Source of the DNA: Flavobacteriales bacterium
GTDB taxonomy: Bacteria > Bacteroidota > Bacteroidia > Flavobacteriales_C > GCA-002722245
DNA length: 64,000 nt
Reading direction: 5' to 3'
Assembly: GCA_002722245.1 (NCBI GenBank)
Contig: PBLA01000006.1
Location: 6,607-70,606, forward strand
Position 1 is the first letter of the stretch; each line of letters opens with the position of its first letter. Shown one piece after another: positions 1-7,517 of this stretch. The position numbers and the translations under genes are program-made. The notes under the pieces are model-generated. The model was given only the letters and a program-made list of their open reading frames with translations, was not told the DNA's origin and searched no databases.

Positions 1-36
1 ATGTCGGTAAAAAACTCAAAATCAAACAATTACAGA

Positions 37-61
37 GTAGGTTCGAATCCTGCCACCCCGA
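37..61 (+). tRNA. 3' fragment of a tRNA gene (T arm and acceptor strand only), possible attachment-site remnant
   Basis: Bases 37-53 form a proper T arm (GTAGG, loop TTCGAAT, CCTGC), followed by a 3' acceptor strand CACCCCG and discriminator A at 61. The implied 5' strand CGGGGTG, with a C1-G72 pair, suggests tRNA-Pro. However, bases 1-36 should contain the anticodon arm and D-arm end, and no 5-7-5 stem-loop can be drawn there for a short or a long variable arm. This looks like a tRNA 3' end without its body, as left at the far end of an element integrated in a tRNA gene. A tRNA cut by the window edge is the alternative, but it would need an aberrant anticodon arm. Confidence 0.5.
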
Positions 62-63
62 CA

Positions 64-97
64 AAAAAAGTCATTCCAGAAGGAATGACTTTTTTTT
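64..97 (+). terminator. Rho-independent terminator after the tRNA fragment
   Basis: A 13-base arm (70-77 core GTCATTCC with flanking A's) pairs across loop AGAA (78-81) with GGAATGAC, followed by eight T's. It starts two bases after the tRNA discriminator, so it was probably the terminator of the tRNA gene. The A-run upstream would also let it work for the minus-strand gene ending at 195. Confidence 0.85.
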
Positions 98-194
98 GAT
101 CCATAGTTGAATAAAGAACTGAACCAAAGGTGATCTATTCCCCATACTGATATTAAAATCAACTTTCCTGAATTCAACTATTGGAAAGGCATTA

Positions 195-2390
195 CTAGTA
201 AACAAGTTTATTGACCTCCTTAAGTATATAATTACGGAAAAAAGCAGCATTTGATAGTCCAGAAGTCGCCCAGTTTTTTGGTTCAATCAAATATTGCTCA
301 TTCGTTAAAAGTTCCTTTGTTTGATCTGGATTTAGGACTACAACCTGTCCTGATTTTAATTGAGCAATAAATTGATAGTTGTGAAACGGTTCAACAAGTA
401 TTTTATTTACACTATCTGCTTCATAGTATTTTACCAGTCTTCGATCCAGATCAATCAAACAGTAATCTTTAATTTTTTTTGAGGAAGAATCAGGATTCAA
501 TAAAGTGATTGATTTCCATTTCTGACCAACAAAAAAGTCTTGCCCTTTAGACTCTTTAAACCCTTGACTACATAAAAATCTTGCTAAATAAATTACCTGA
601 AATTTTTCTTTGGCGAGCAATGGATATTCATTTTCTAAAATCTTACGATAATACCTCACCCAGTCTGGTCGAGTCATTTCTTTCTCTTCATCAGTCATTT
701 TAGCCTCTACCTGTTTCCATAGGGCGTTTATTCTTCGAATATCTTTTCTTTGAGCCTTTTTCATTGCCCTTGCAAGATTTTTATTGAACTTTTTTTCAAT
801 TTTTACAAGATTTTTTTCATACTTCTTAAACAATTTTGGAATTGTTTTATTTATGTGTTTTTCATTGAATTTATCATCACCCAATTTGGTGTAATCTCGT
901 GGAATTACTTGAACAGAATCGTCTTGAAACCTTCCTTTGAACACTAATCGGTGAATCCCTTCTTCTCCTTCCTCCTTATACAAACGAACATCAGACCAAG
1001 ATTTATGCTTGATAAATTGATTTTTAAAATGATCATTTCCTGAACCATATTCAACAGCTTCCCATACACAACGTGCATAGTTTTTAAGAACATCTGTTTT
1101 CTTTGATTCTACTTTAAACAGCAGGAGTCCATCAAAGTCTTTAGGCGGCTCCTCTATTTTTATTTGAATGGGGGAATGTTTCTTATGCTTAATCTTTCTA
1201 AGCCCTTTTTTCTTATCCCATAATCCTGTTTTCTTATTCCATTTTAACGGGTGGTATTTCCCTTGAGGTGTATGATTTTGAACAATTATTTTATCCGTTA
1301 CTTCATAATCCTTGCTCTTAAAGCGTGCCTTAAAGGTTATAGTATCAAAATCCTTTAAAGGATTTGGCATCGCAACATTATCGTAAATTATATAGGCTGG
1401 TGAATTTAATTTTAAATTACTCGCTCCTGTACTTTTGAAGGACAAATTTTGGAGTTGGATAACCTCTACTTCATGCTTACTTTTTTTTGATGTATTAATG
1501 TGATGTGGTAAATTGAATGCATAATGATCTAATGTGCTATTATTCCAATCAATGGTCATTCCAGGAAGTCGGTATTCAAATTCTTCAGTAGACAATGTGG
1601 AATCAATATCTAAAATCAAATGATTCAAACGCATGGATTTAAGTTTATTTGCTAAAGAAGTTAATTGATTAAATCCATTACGATTCATTATTAAGGTGTC
1701 AACTTTATTGAGCTTTACCACTGATTTTGGTAGTTTAGAGAGTGCATTACCACTTACATCAAGGTAGTTTACATGGTCCACACGTTTTATTTCATTCCCA
1801 ATAAATTGGAAATTATTACTATGAAAATCTAACCTTTTCAATTTTTCGCATCTTCCTGCTATCGTAAATAGTGGTTTTGACTTCCAGGTTGAATGAGAAA
1901 TTTGCAACTCTTTTAAAATTTCCAAATTGCTAATTTCATATGGATACACATCAGAGTAAATACTGTCTAACCTTAAATACTGTATGTAATTGGCTCTATT
2001 TAAAGCATTGTTAATTGATTGTCCGTTTACATGCGGACTTCCCTTTACCCAAAGCGTTTTCAGGGTTGATGAACTCCCACCTAATTTAATTTCAGACAAA
2101 TTATTGTCGATAAAAAGCAGTTGCTCAAGCATTCTTAAATGACTCAGTGCATCCCAAATTTTCGCTTCCTCATTAGGCTCCCCTTTAAATGCAATTCCAG
2201 AGAGGTGGGAGAAATCTTTGATACGTTCTTTAAGTTGAACAAAACTGATCGAGTCACAATTAACTTCAAGATGCTTCACGTTTTCAGGATCCTTTAAAGC
2301 GTCTTTTAAAAGGATGTAATTCTCTCCTCCAGCCAATGAAAACATGGGGACAAATATCCCTACTAAGAATATGTTAATTATCTTCATCAT
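195..2390 (-). CDS. Exported leucine-rich-repeat protein with basic coiled-coil C-terminal half
   Basis: A 731-residue protein starting with a signal peptide (MMKIINIFLVGIFVPMFSLA). Residues about 35-270 carry degenerate leucine-rich repeats such as LKRLDFHSNNF and VNYLDVSGNALSKLP, a protein-binding fold. The middle is beta-rich. Residues about 520-620 are Lys/Glu-rich and probably coiled coil (KKYEKNLVKIEKKFNK). No catalytic motif is seen and the function is unknown. The start codon shares one base with the stop of the upstream M48 protease gene (TAATG), so the two are probably translationally coupled and act together in the periplasm or outer envelope. A weaker ATG one codon downstream is equally possible as start. 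Confidence 0.85.
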   Translation of the reverse strand: MMKIINIFLVGIFVPMFSLAGGENYILLKDALKDPENVKHLEVNCDSISFVQLKERIKDFSHLSGIAFKGEPNEEAKIWDALSHLRMLEQLLFIDNNLSEIKLGGSSSTLKTLWVKGSPHVNGQSINNALNRANYIQYLRLDSIYSDVYPYEISNLEILKELQISHSTWKSKPLFTIAGRCEKLKRLDFHSNNFQFIGNEIKRVDHVNYLDVSGNALSKLPKSVVKLNKVDTLIMNRNGFNQLTSLANKLKSMRLNHLILDIDSTLSTEEFEYRLPGMTIDWNNSTLDHYAFNLPHHINTSKKSKHEVEVIQLQNLSFKSTGASNLKLNSPAYIIYDNVAMPNPLKDFDTITFKARFKSKDYEVTDKIIVQNHTPQGKYHPLKWNKKTGLWDKKKGLRKIKHKKHSPIQIKIEEPPKDFDGLLLFKVESKKTDVLKNYARCVWEAVEYGSGNDHFKNQFIKHKSWSDVRLYKEEGEEGIHRLVFKGRFQDDSVQVIPRDYTKLGDDKFNEKHINKTIPKLFKKYEKNLVKIEKKFNKNLARAMKKAQRKDIRRINALWKQVEAKMTDEEKEMTRPDWVRYYRKILENEYPLLAKEKFQVIYLARFLCSQGFKESKGQDFFVGQKWKSITLLNPDSSSKKIKDYCLIDLDRRLVKYYEADSVNKILVEPFHNYQFIAQLKSGQVVVLNPDQTKELLTNEQYLIEPKNWATSGLSNAAFFRNYILKEVNKLVY

Positions 2391-4279
2391 TATTGTACTC
2401 TTCTATACTTTTTGTGTGTTTTGTACATTATATTTAAAGCCCTTCTTCTACTCATCGGCATGTATTTTAAATCAGAATCAATCCCTCCTAACCATTCTCC
2501 ATCTTCGAACCTAATTTGATAATAATTTGAAACACTTAAATAAGGAGAAAATGCGGGAGTAAATTCAAGAAGAAAGAGTATTCCAATAGGAGGAAATGCC
2601 ATAAACCCCCAATTCCGCCATCGTCTCCTTATGTTATAGTAATCCACTTTGAGATACTCTAGACTTTTAACATTAGCGCTTCTAAATGCATAGTAGATTC
2701 TAGGATCAAATTTGAAAAGGTCCTTATATCTTCCTGCATATATTAATCGCTCAACAATTGGTAAGTAACGACCTAATTCATTTTTTTGAATAAAATCCTC
2801 GTAGTTATAGAGTTTAAACGCTTGTCCTTTTGACTTATATTTCTCTCTTAAATCAGAAAGAAATTCATGCCTTCCTTTAAACTCTTCAACAGCATTGGAA
2901 TAAATCCAATTTTTCTTAAAAACAGTTTTATGAAATCCTCCCAACAAAACCACATCCTCTCCTTTTTCAAGATTTTCATTGACCTTACCGTACTTTAATG
3001 CTTCAGCATAATCATAATAGAGATTGTTTTTATTTTTTAAGTATTGATTTAACGCTGTTCTACCAGGAGCTGATTTCACTCCATAATGCAATACTTTATC
3101 TAATAAAGGCTCTTCATATCCTGCTTTTACTGCTCTATTTATAAAATATTTAAATGCTTGATCAAAAGAGTAAAAAGGCACCTTTTTAAAATTGATTGCA
3201 GCAGTTTGATGCATGATATTAATTTCAGCAGAATCTGGAAACTCATAGTATAAATGATGTATGAGGTTTTCCCGCTTTTTAAACATGGTTTCCCTCTGTT
3301 GGAAATGTGTAGTCATAAACCCTTCTTTCTTTAACTCTGGAACAACCAAAAGAGCTTTTCTGATTCCTCGTACCAGAGTAGGCAGGTAGACATCATCACC
3401 AGTAATTAAAAACTTTTTTAAAGGGAAAGTAATCATGGTATGAATATCAAAGCTTTCATCAAGTAATTTTAGAAATTCAAACTCCGCGAATCGTTTAATG
3501 TTTTCAAACCGCTCTTTACCGCTAGGGTACAATTCTCCTGTCCCATTATATTCTAGCATTTTAATTTTTCGAAGCCTATCCTCTCCTACTGGATGGGTGG
3601 TAGGCATAACACTCGATTTATTATATGCGCCTCCTAAAGAGATGTACGATTTTTTCTGAAGGAAAATTAATCTTTGGGTGAGGATGTCCATTGCTCTTGG
3701 ATCGTATCCGGCTTTACATGCCAAAACAAACCCTAAGCTATCTGCCTCAAATTCATTTTTTTGACTAAACGTCATATTTTCCTTAGCCTGAATTCGATTG
3801 ATATGTAAACCTGCCTCTCGGTTTTTCAAATACCCTTTTCGAGCATGGCCCTCTAAATAGTGAGCATATTCATGGCCTAAAAGAAAAGCCAATTCAGCTT
3901 CACTACTCATTTCTGCTAAGGCGGATATATTTACAAAAACGGAACCATCTACAATTGTAAAAGCATTAAATGCAGTTGATCTTGTAATAAAAACGTCTAA
4001 CTGATCTGTTTTACCAGGGTCAAGTTTATCCAAAATAGATCGCACATATGAAACTAAGACGGGTTGGTCATAATATGCATTGTGGAAATATGTCAGATTA
4101 TATTTCCCATTTGCATTGTCCAGTGCATAATTTTCTAAATATTTTTCATCAATATCATGCTGTAAAAGACTTCTATATGTTTCAGGAAAAGCTTCGAGAA
4201 GTTTTTTCGGTATTGGATCAGATTGACTAAATGAAACAATCGAAACTGAGAGAAATAGAAATAATAAACGTTTTGTCAT
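2390..4279 (-). CDS. Exported M48-family zinc metalloprotease
   Basis: A 629-residue protein with a signal peptide (residues 1-18, ending SFSQS). The gluzincin motif HEYAH lies at residues 136-140, the third zinc ligand is the Glu of NEFEAD near 182, and the M48 signature HPVGEDRL follows near 225, so the catalytic site is complete. The C-terminal 370 residues are helical, with a hydrophobic stretch near 575 (GFMAFPPIGILFLLEF), and match no family I recognise. M48 enzymes with this arrangement (BepA/Oma1/LoiP-like) work in envelope protein quality control. It is followed by the LRR protein gene with a one-base overlap, which suggests that the LRR protein is a partner or adaptor. Confidence 0.9.
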   Translation of the reverse strand: MTKRLLFLFLSVSIVSFSQSDPIPKKLLEAFPETYRSLLQHDIDEKYLENYALDNANGKYNLTYFHNAYYDQPVLVSYVRSILDKLDPGKTDQLDVFITRSTAFNAFTIVDGSVFVNISALAEMSSEAELAFLLGHEYAHYLEGHARKGYLKNREAGLHINRIQAKENMTFSQKNEFEADSLGFVLACKAGYDPRAMDILTQRLIFLQKKSYISLGGAYNKSSVMPTTHPVGEDRLRKIKMLEYNGTGELYPSGKERFENIKRFAEFEFLKLLDESFDIHTMITFPLKKFLITGDDVYLPTLVRGIRKALLVVPELKKEGFMTTHFQQRETMFKKRENLIHHLYYEFPDSAEINIMHQTAAINFKKVPFYSFDQAFKYFINRAVKAGYEEPLLDKVLHYGVKSAPGRTALNQYLKNKNNLYYDYAEALKYGKVNENLEKGEDVVLLGGFHKTVFKKNWIYSNAVEEFKGRHEFLSDLREKYKSKGQAFKLYNYEDFIQKNELGRYLPIVERLIYAGRYKDLFKFDPRIYYAFRSANVKSLEYLKVDYYNIRRRWRNWGFMAFPPIGILFLLEFTPAFSPYLSVSNYYQIRFEDGEWLGGIDSDLKYMPMSRRRALNIMYKTHKKYRRVQ

Positions 4280-4284
4280 GACGA

Positions 4285-4292
4285 CAAAAGTA
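4285..4292 (-). promoter_or_regulatory. Possible -7 promoter element (TACTTTTG) for the M48/LRR operon
   Basis: The minus strand reads TACTTTTG, a match to the Bacteroidetes -7 element TAnnTTTG. It lies only 5 bases before the ATG, so transcription would start at or next to the start codon (near-leaderless). No TTTG is found at the expected 19-21 bases upstream, so support is weak. Confidence 0.25.
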
Positions 4293-4385
4293 ACTCATTT
4301 AACATCATTATTATACTTCAAATCTAATTTACTGAACAAAAAAATAAAAATTCACACATATGAATTATTTTCAATTTCTTTATCT

Positions 4386-4412
4386 AAATAAAAAAGCCCA
4401 TTCGGGCTTTAA
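4386..4412 (-). terminator. Rho-independent terminator after the small lipoprotein gene
   Basis: On the minus strand the stem AAAGCCC / GGGCTTT with loop GAAT is followed by a T-run. It lies 40 bases after the stop of the minus-strand lipoprotein gene and closes that transcription unit. Confidence 0.8.
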
Positions 4413-4451
4413 TTGTTGATTAACCGTAAACAACGGTATTCTATCTAAGAA

Positions 4452-4574
4452 TCAAGGGTTTCCATAAGCTCCACACCCTGTATGACCATGATTCGTATAC
4501 GCTTTTGAAGTGGTGCAACTGCTTAATGCTAATGTGATTAAAACGACGGTAAACAATGTGATTATCTTTTTCAT
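4452..4574 (-). CDS. Small lipoprotein, 40 residues
   Basis: An uninterrupted reading frame starts at ATG and encodes MKKIITLFTVVLITLALSSC, then a 20-residue tail with TNHGHTGCGAYGNP. The first 19 residues form a classic signal peptide with lipobox LSSC, so Cys20 would be lipidated by Lgt and retained after Lsp cleavage. The mature peptide is about 21 residues, rich in Gly, His and Tyr with a second Cys, which would suit metal binding or a disulfide, though this is inference. The gene stands alone between two minus-strand operons and has its own terminator. Short lipoproteins of this kind are commonly missed by gene callers. Function unknown. Confidence 0.75.
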   Translation of the reverse strand: MKKIITLFTVVLITLALSSCTTSKAYTNHGHTGCGAYGNP

Positions 4575-4813
4575 AGTTAAATAGTTTTTAGAATTTTAAT
4601 GTCTTTATATGTTATAGGGCTGTAAATATTTGAATTCCATATTTTTTTTCATTTTTTTTTATTAATTCAAATTCATTTACTCGAGTTTCCACTAGAATAA
4701 TTCAAAAAATGATTTTAGATACAGAAAAAATTCAAATTCTTTTTTATCTGGTAAAAAATGATTCAGGGAATTCAATGTATCGGAGCCCTAACAAACTCTA
4801 TTTAACCCATTTT
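4575..4813. other. AT-rich intergenic stretch
   Basis: About 240 bases without a convincing reading frame on either strand. It holds several scattered AATTCAAAT/GAATTC-like words and must contain the promoter of the small lipoprotein gene, but no good TTTG / TAnnTTTG pair was found. Confidence 0.4.
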
Positions 4814-5911
4814 TCATCTTAACACTCTGTCTTTCCATGAATATGTTCGTCTGAATGATAGAAAAAATCCTAAAACGATATAGATTGGATACACAAAAAA
4901 CAACAAGGGAAGACTCCATAAAATTTTAGTGTCTTGATAAAACTTAGCCATTTGGCTACAAATTAAATAATCTGTAAAAAATTTTGATGCCACAATTGCT
5001 CCATACAGCATCAATGAATTACTGCTCTGATAGAAGTTTAAAAAAGCAACTATCCATGTAAAATTAGCCATTACGAGAATCAAGGTGAAAAAATAGGTTA
5101 TCCCATTTGTTGTTTTTCCCGCCTTGGTTGCCCATCGTATTCGTTGTTTCATAAAACTTGACAACGTATTTGGCATTTCGGTTTCAACAATTGCTTCTTT
5201 TTCTAAATTAAACCCAATCTTTTTATTGTTTTGAATAGCATATCGAAGAAAAAACATATCATCACCAGAGGCATAATTTTCGCCTAATCGAGATGAGCAA
5301 AATGCTAAATAATCCTTCTTATAAAAGGCTAAATTTGCACCATTAGCCATACCTGGACTCTTCATCCGAGCAGTTAAAACAGTTAAAAATTGGAGAATTA
5401 GCCACTCTAAACGAATAAATCGATTCACTATCCCTCTATTTTTAAATGGATAAACAGGCCCTAGCACTACATCTCTTTGACCTAGAATTAATCGATTTAC
5501 AGTACTCAATAACCAATATGATGACATCTTACAATCGGCATCAGTTTGACATACAATATTAAACCGAGCAGTTTTCACACCATATTCTATGGCCGATTTT
5601 TTACCTTCTCCCTTGCTCTTTAAAAGTTTTATATTCTTTTGGTCCTCAGCGATTCTTTGAAGAAGCTGAAATGAAGAATCTGTACTATTATCATCCACGA
5701 AGATTAGTTCAATTTCAAAGGAGGCTTTCTGATTTAGAAGTGAATGCAACAACCGAGATATATTCTTTTCTTCATTTCTTAATGCTACGACTACAGAAAC
5801 ACCAGTTGGAAAATCAACAGGCTTAACAAAAAGCTTTTTTCTCCAAATTTTATAATACCCAAATATGCCTAAAAGGGCATAAACCAATGATATTGATATA
5901 AATACCATCAT
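4814..5911 (-). CDS. Family 2 glycosyltransferase, membrane-anchored
   Basis: A 365-residue inverting GT2 enzyme that transfers sugar from a nucleotide donor at the cytoplasmic membrane. An N-terminal membrane helix (ISISLVYALLGIFGYY) precedes the GT-A core, with nucleotide-binding VVALRNEEKN, VDDNSTDS, the metal-binding TDADC, the acceptor-side GDDMFF and the processive-type QRIRWA motif. Two or three C-terminal membrane helices follow. The start codon overlaps the stop of the upstream flippase-like gene by 4 bases (ATGA), so the two are coupled and probably build and move the same lipid-linked glycan or glycolipid. The donor and acceptor cannot be read from the sequence. Confidence 0.88.
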   Translation of the reverse strand: MMVFISISLVYALLGIFGYYKIWRKKLFVKPVDFPTGVSVVVALRNEEKNISRLLHSLLNQKASFEIELIFVDDNSTDSSFQLLQRIAEDQKNIKLLKSKGEGKKSAIEYGVKTARFNIVCQTDADCKMSSYWLLSTVNRLILGQRDVVLGPVYPFKNRGIVNRFIRLEWLILQFLTVLTARMKSPGMANGANLAFYKKDYLAFCSSRLGENYASGDDMFFLRYAIQNNKKIGFNLEKEAIVETEMPNTLSSFMKQRIRWATKAGKTTNGITYFFTLILVMANFTWIVAFLNFYQSSNSLMLYGAIVASKFFTDYLICSQMAKFYQDTKILWSLPLLFFVYPIYIVLGFFLSFRRTYSWKDRVLR

Positions 5912-6924
5912 GCTTCCTTTAACATTTTAACCTGTCCTAAAAATATACTACCTGCAACGGATGGAATAACAAGATTAATGAACCAAATAAAAAAAGAGGC
6001 CATGGTTATACTTAACGTCATTTGCGGACTAACCTGTAAAACAACTCCAAAAGTTGTAAAAATTAAGGATAGAATAGTTGTTCTTGTCACACCAAATTCT
6101 AACGCATTAAACACGGGAAAAAACTGAAATATAAGAAACAAGATCCCTGCAGCAACAAAGGTTTGCCAATACGCTGTTCCAACACCAAATACTTTATAGG
6201 CTAAAACATACTGAAGCGTAATTGCTAAATAACGCATGATTGAAATACCAATGAGCTGAATGGAAAGATTTGTATAATTTTCATCATCCACTAATTCAAA
6301 GTACTTTCTCCATTTTTTTGTTAATTTCCACCGATCGAAAAAAGGCAACAACCCCTTTACTTTTACAAACAACACCCAAAACACTAAAACAATTCCTGCT
6401 CCCGTAAATCCCAAAATGGATAGAAACGCGGGATGAATTCCAAAAATAGCCTCCTTTGAAAATCCACCCAGAACACCCAGAAAAAACAATCCAAAAAAGA
6501 AGTTCACTAGAAACATTGCCATTGCATTATATAATTGAAGAATTAATCCCTTTGCTCGATACTTATGAGGAAATAAAGCAGCTTTTCCAATGTAAGAACC
6601 TACTCTAAAAGGGGTGAAAACAGATGCAGCAACACCTGCTAATGTGCTTTTCGTTGCTAGTGCCAATGAAGACGGCATGAGATAATTGGCTAACTTATGC
6701 CACTTAATTATTTCTGCACCCCAATTAATCAACATTAACAAAACAACGACAAAAAGCGGAAATACATCAATCGAGGTGGTGTTAAAATAAGTTTGAATTT
6801 GTTTCCATAAACTCACTTTTTCTACCCCAAGCAAATACCCTAAATACATTAATGATCCTGCTGAAATCCCAATTTTCAACACAATATTAATGGTTTTCTT
6901 TATTTCCTTATTTTTACTGATCAC
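5908..6924 (-). CDS. Flippase-like membrane protein (lysylphosphatidylglycerol synthase TM-region / UPF0104 family)
   Basis: A 338-residue integral membrane protein with about eight helices and the family-type stretch SSLALATKSTLAGVAASVFTPFRVGSYIGK near residues 95-125, plus PxxxAGSIFLG at the C-terminus. In MprF the related domain flips lipids, and stand-alone members often accompany glycosyltransferases. It uses a GTG start at 6924. Only 29 bases separate this start from that of divergent ruvC, so the two promoters must overlap or lie inside the opposite gene. It overlaps the GT2 gene by 4 bases. Confidence 0.82.
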   Translation of the reverse strand: MISKNKEIKKTINIVLKIGISAGSLMYLGYLLGVEKVSLWKQIQTYFNTTSIDVFPLFVVVLLMLINWGAEIIKWHKLANYLMPSSLALATKSTLAGVAASVFTPFRVGSYIGKAALFPHKYRAKGLILQLYNAMAMFLVNFFFGLFFLGVLGGFSKEAIFGIHPAFLSILGFTGAGIVLVFWVLFVKVKGLLPFFDRWKLTKKWRKYFELVDDENYTNLSIQLIGISIMRYLAITLQYVLAYKVFGVGTAYWQTFVAAGILFLIFQFFPVFNALEFGVTRTTILSLIFTTFGVVLQVSPQMTLSITMASFFIWFINLVIPSVAGSIFLGQVKMLKEA

Positions 6925-6953
6925 ATCAATTAATATATAAAGAACGGAAGAAT

Positions 6954-7505
6954 TTGCAGAAGGAAAAAATCATATTAGGCGTTGATCCTGGTACTAATTT
7001 AATGGGGTTTGGTATAATTAAAGTAACAGGCTCTAAAATTACTCTCCTGGATGCTGGTGTTTTGAATATGAAAAAAGAGAACGATTTAGGCGTTCGGTTA
7101 AAAATGATTTTTGATGAAATGATCCGACTTATTGACCAATACCTCCCCGATGAGTTAGCGATAGAGGCTCAGTTTTTTGGACAGAATGTGCAATCTATGC
7201 TAAAGCTAGGCAAAGCACAGGGAGTGGCCATTGCTGCAGCCTTATCTCGAAGTATTCCATTTGAAGAATATGCCCCTAAAAAAATAAAAATGAGTATCAC
7301 TGGAAAAGGTACCTCAAGCAAAGAACAAGTTGCTGCTATGCTATTACATATACTGAAGGTAAAATCTCTTCCTGAGCCTTTAGATGCTACTGATGGATTG
7401 GCCGCAGCCGTTTGTCATTACTTTCAATCCAACTCCCCTACTGGAGGAAAACGATATTCAAATTGGGGAGCATTTTTAAAAAATAATCCTGGGAAAATAC
7501 AGTAA
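6954..7505 (+). CDS. ruvC: Crossover junction endodeoxyribonuclease RuvC
   Basis: A 183-residue Holliday-junction resolvase of the RNase H-like fold that cuts junctions held by RuvAB in recombinational repair. The acidic catalytic residues are visible: Asp in LGVDPGT (residues 9-14), Glu in LAIEAQFF (about 66), and the Asp pair in PLDATDGLAAAVCH near 140-145. The length matches the family. The best start is TTG at 6954, with a GGAAG purine stretch just upstream; no in-frame ATG lies closer to the conserved N-terminus. It is divergent from the flippase gene and convergent with the long M48 gene. Confidence 0.95.
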   Translation: MQKEKIILGVDPGTNLMGFGIIKVTGSKITLLDAGVLNMKKENDLGVRLKMIFDEMIRLIDQYLPDELAIEAQFFGQNVQSMLKLGKAQGVAIAAALSRSIPFEEYAPKKIKMSITGKGTSSKEQVAAMLLHILKVKSLPEPLDATDGLAAAVCHYFQSNSPTGGKRYSNWGAFLKNNPGKIQ

Positions 7506-7517
7506 TACTTACGAATC

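Noticed and set aside
1-61. Intact tRNA cut by the window edge
   Set aside because: Bases 1-36 give no anticodon stem for either a 5-base or a long variable arm, although a fully aberrant tRNA cannot be excluded without the upstream sequence.
71-286. Minus-strand 71-codon frame near the left end
   Set aside because: Overlaps the terminator and the end of the LRR gene in another frame; no conserved pattern and odd composition.
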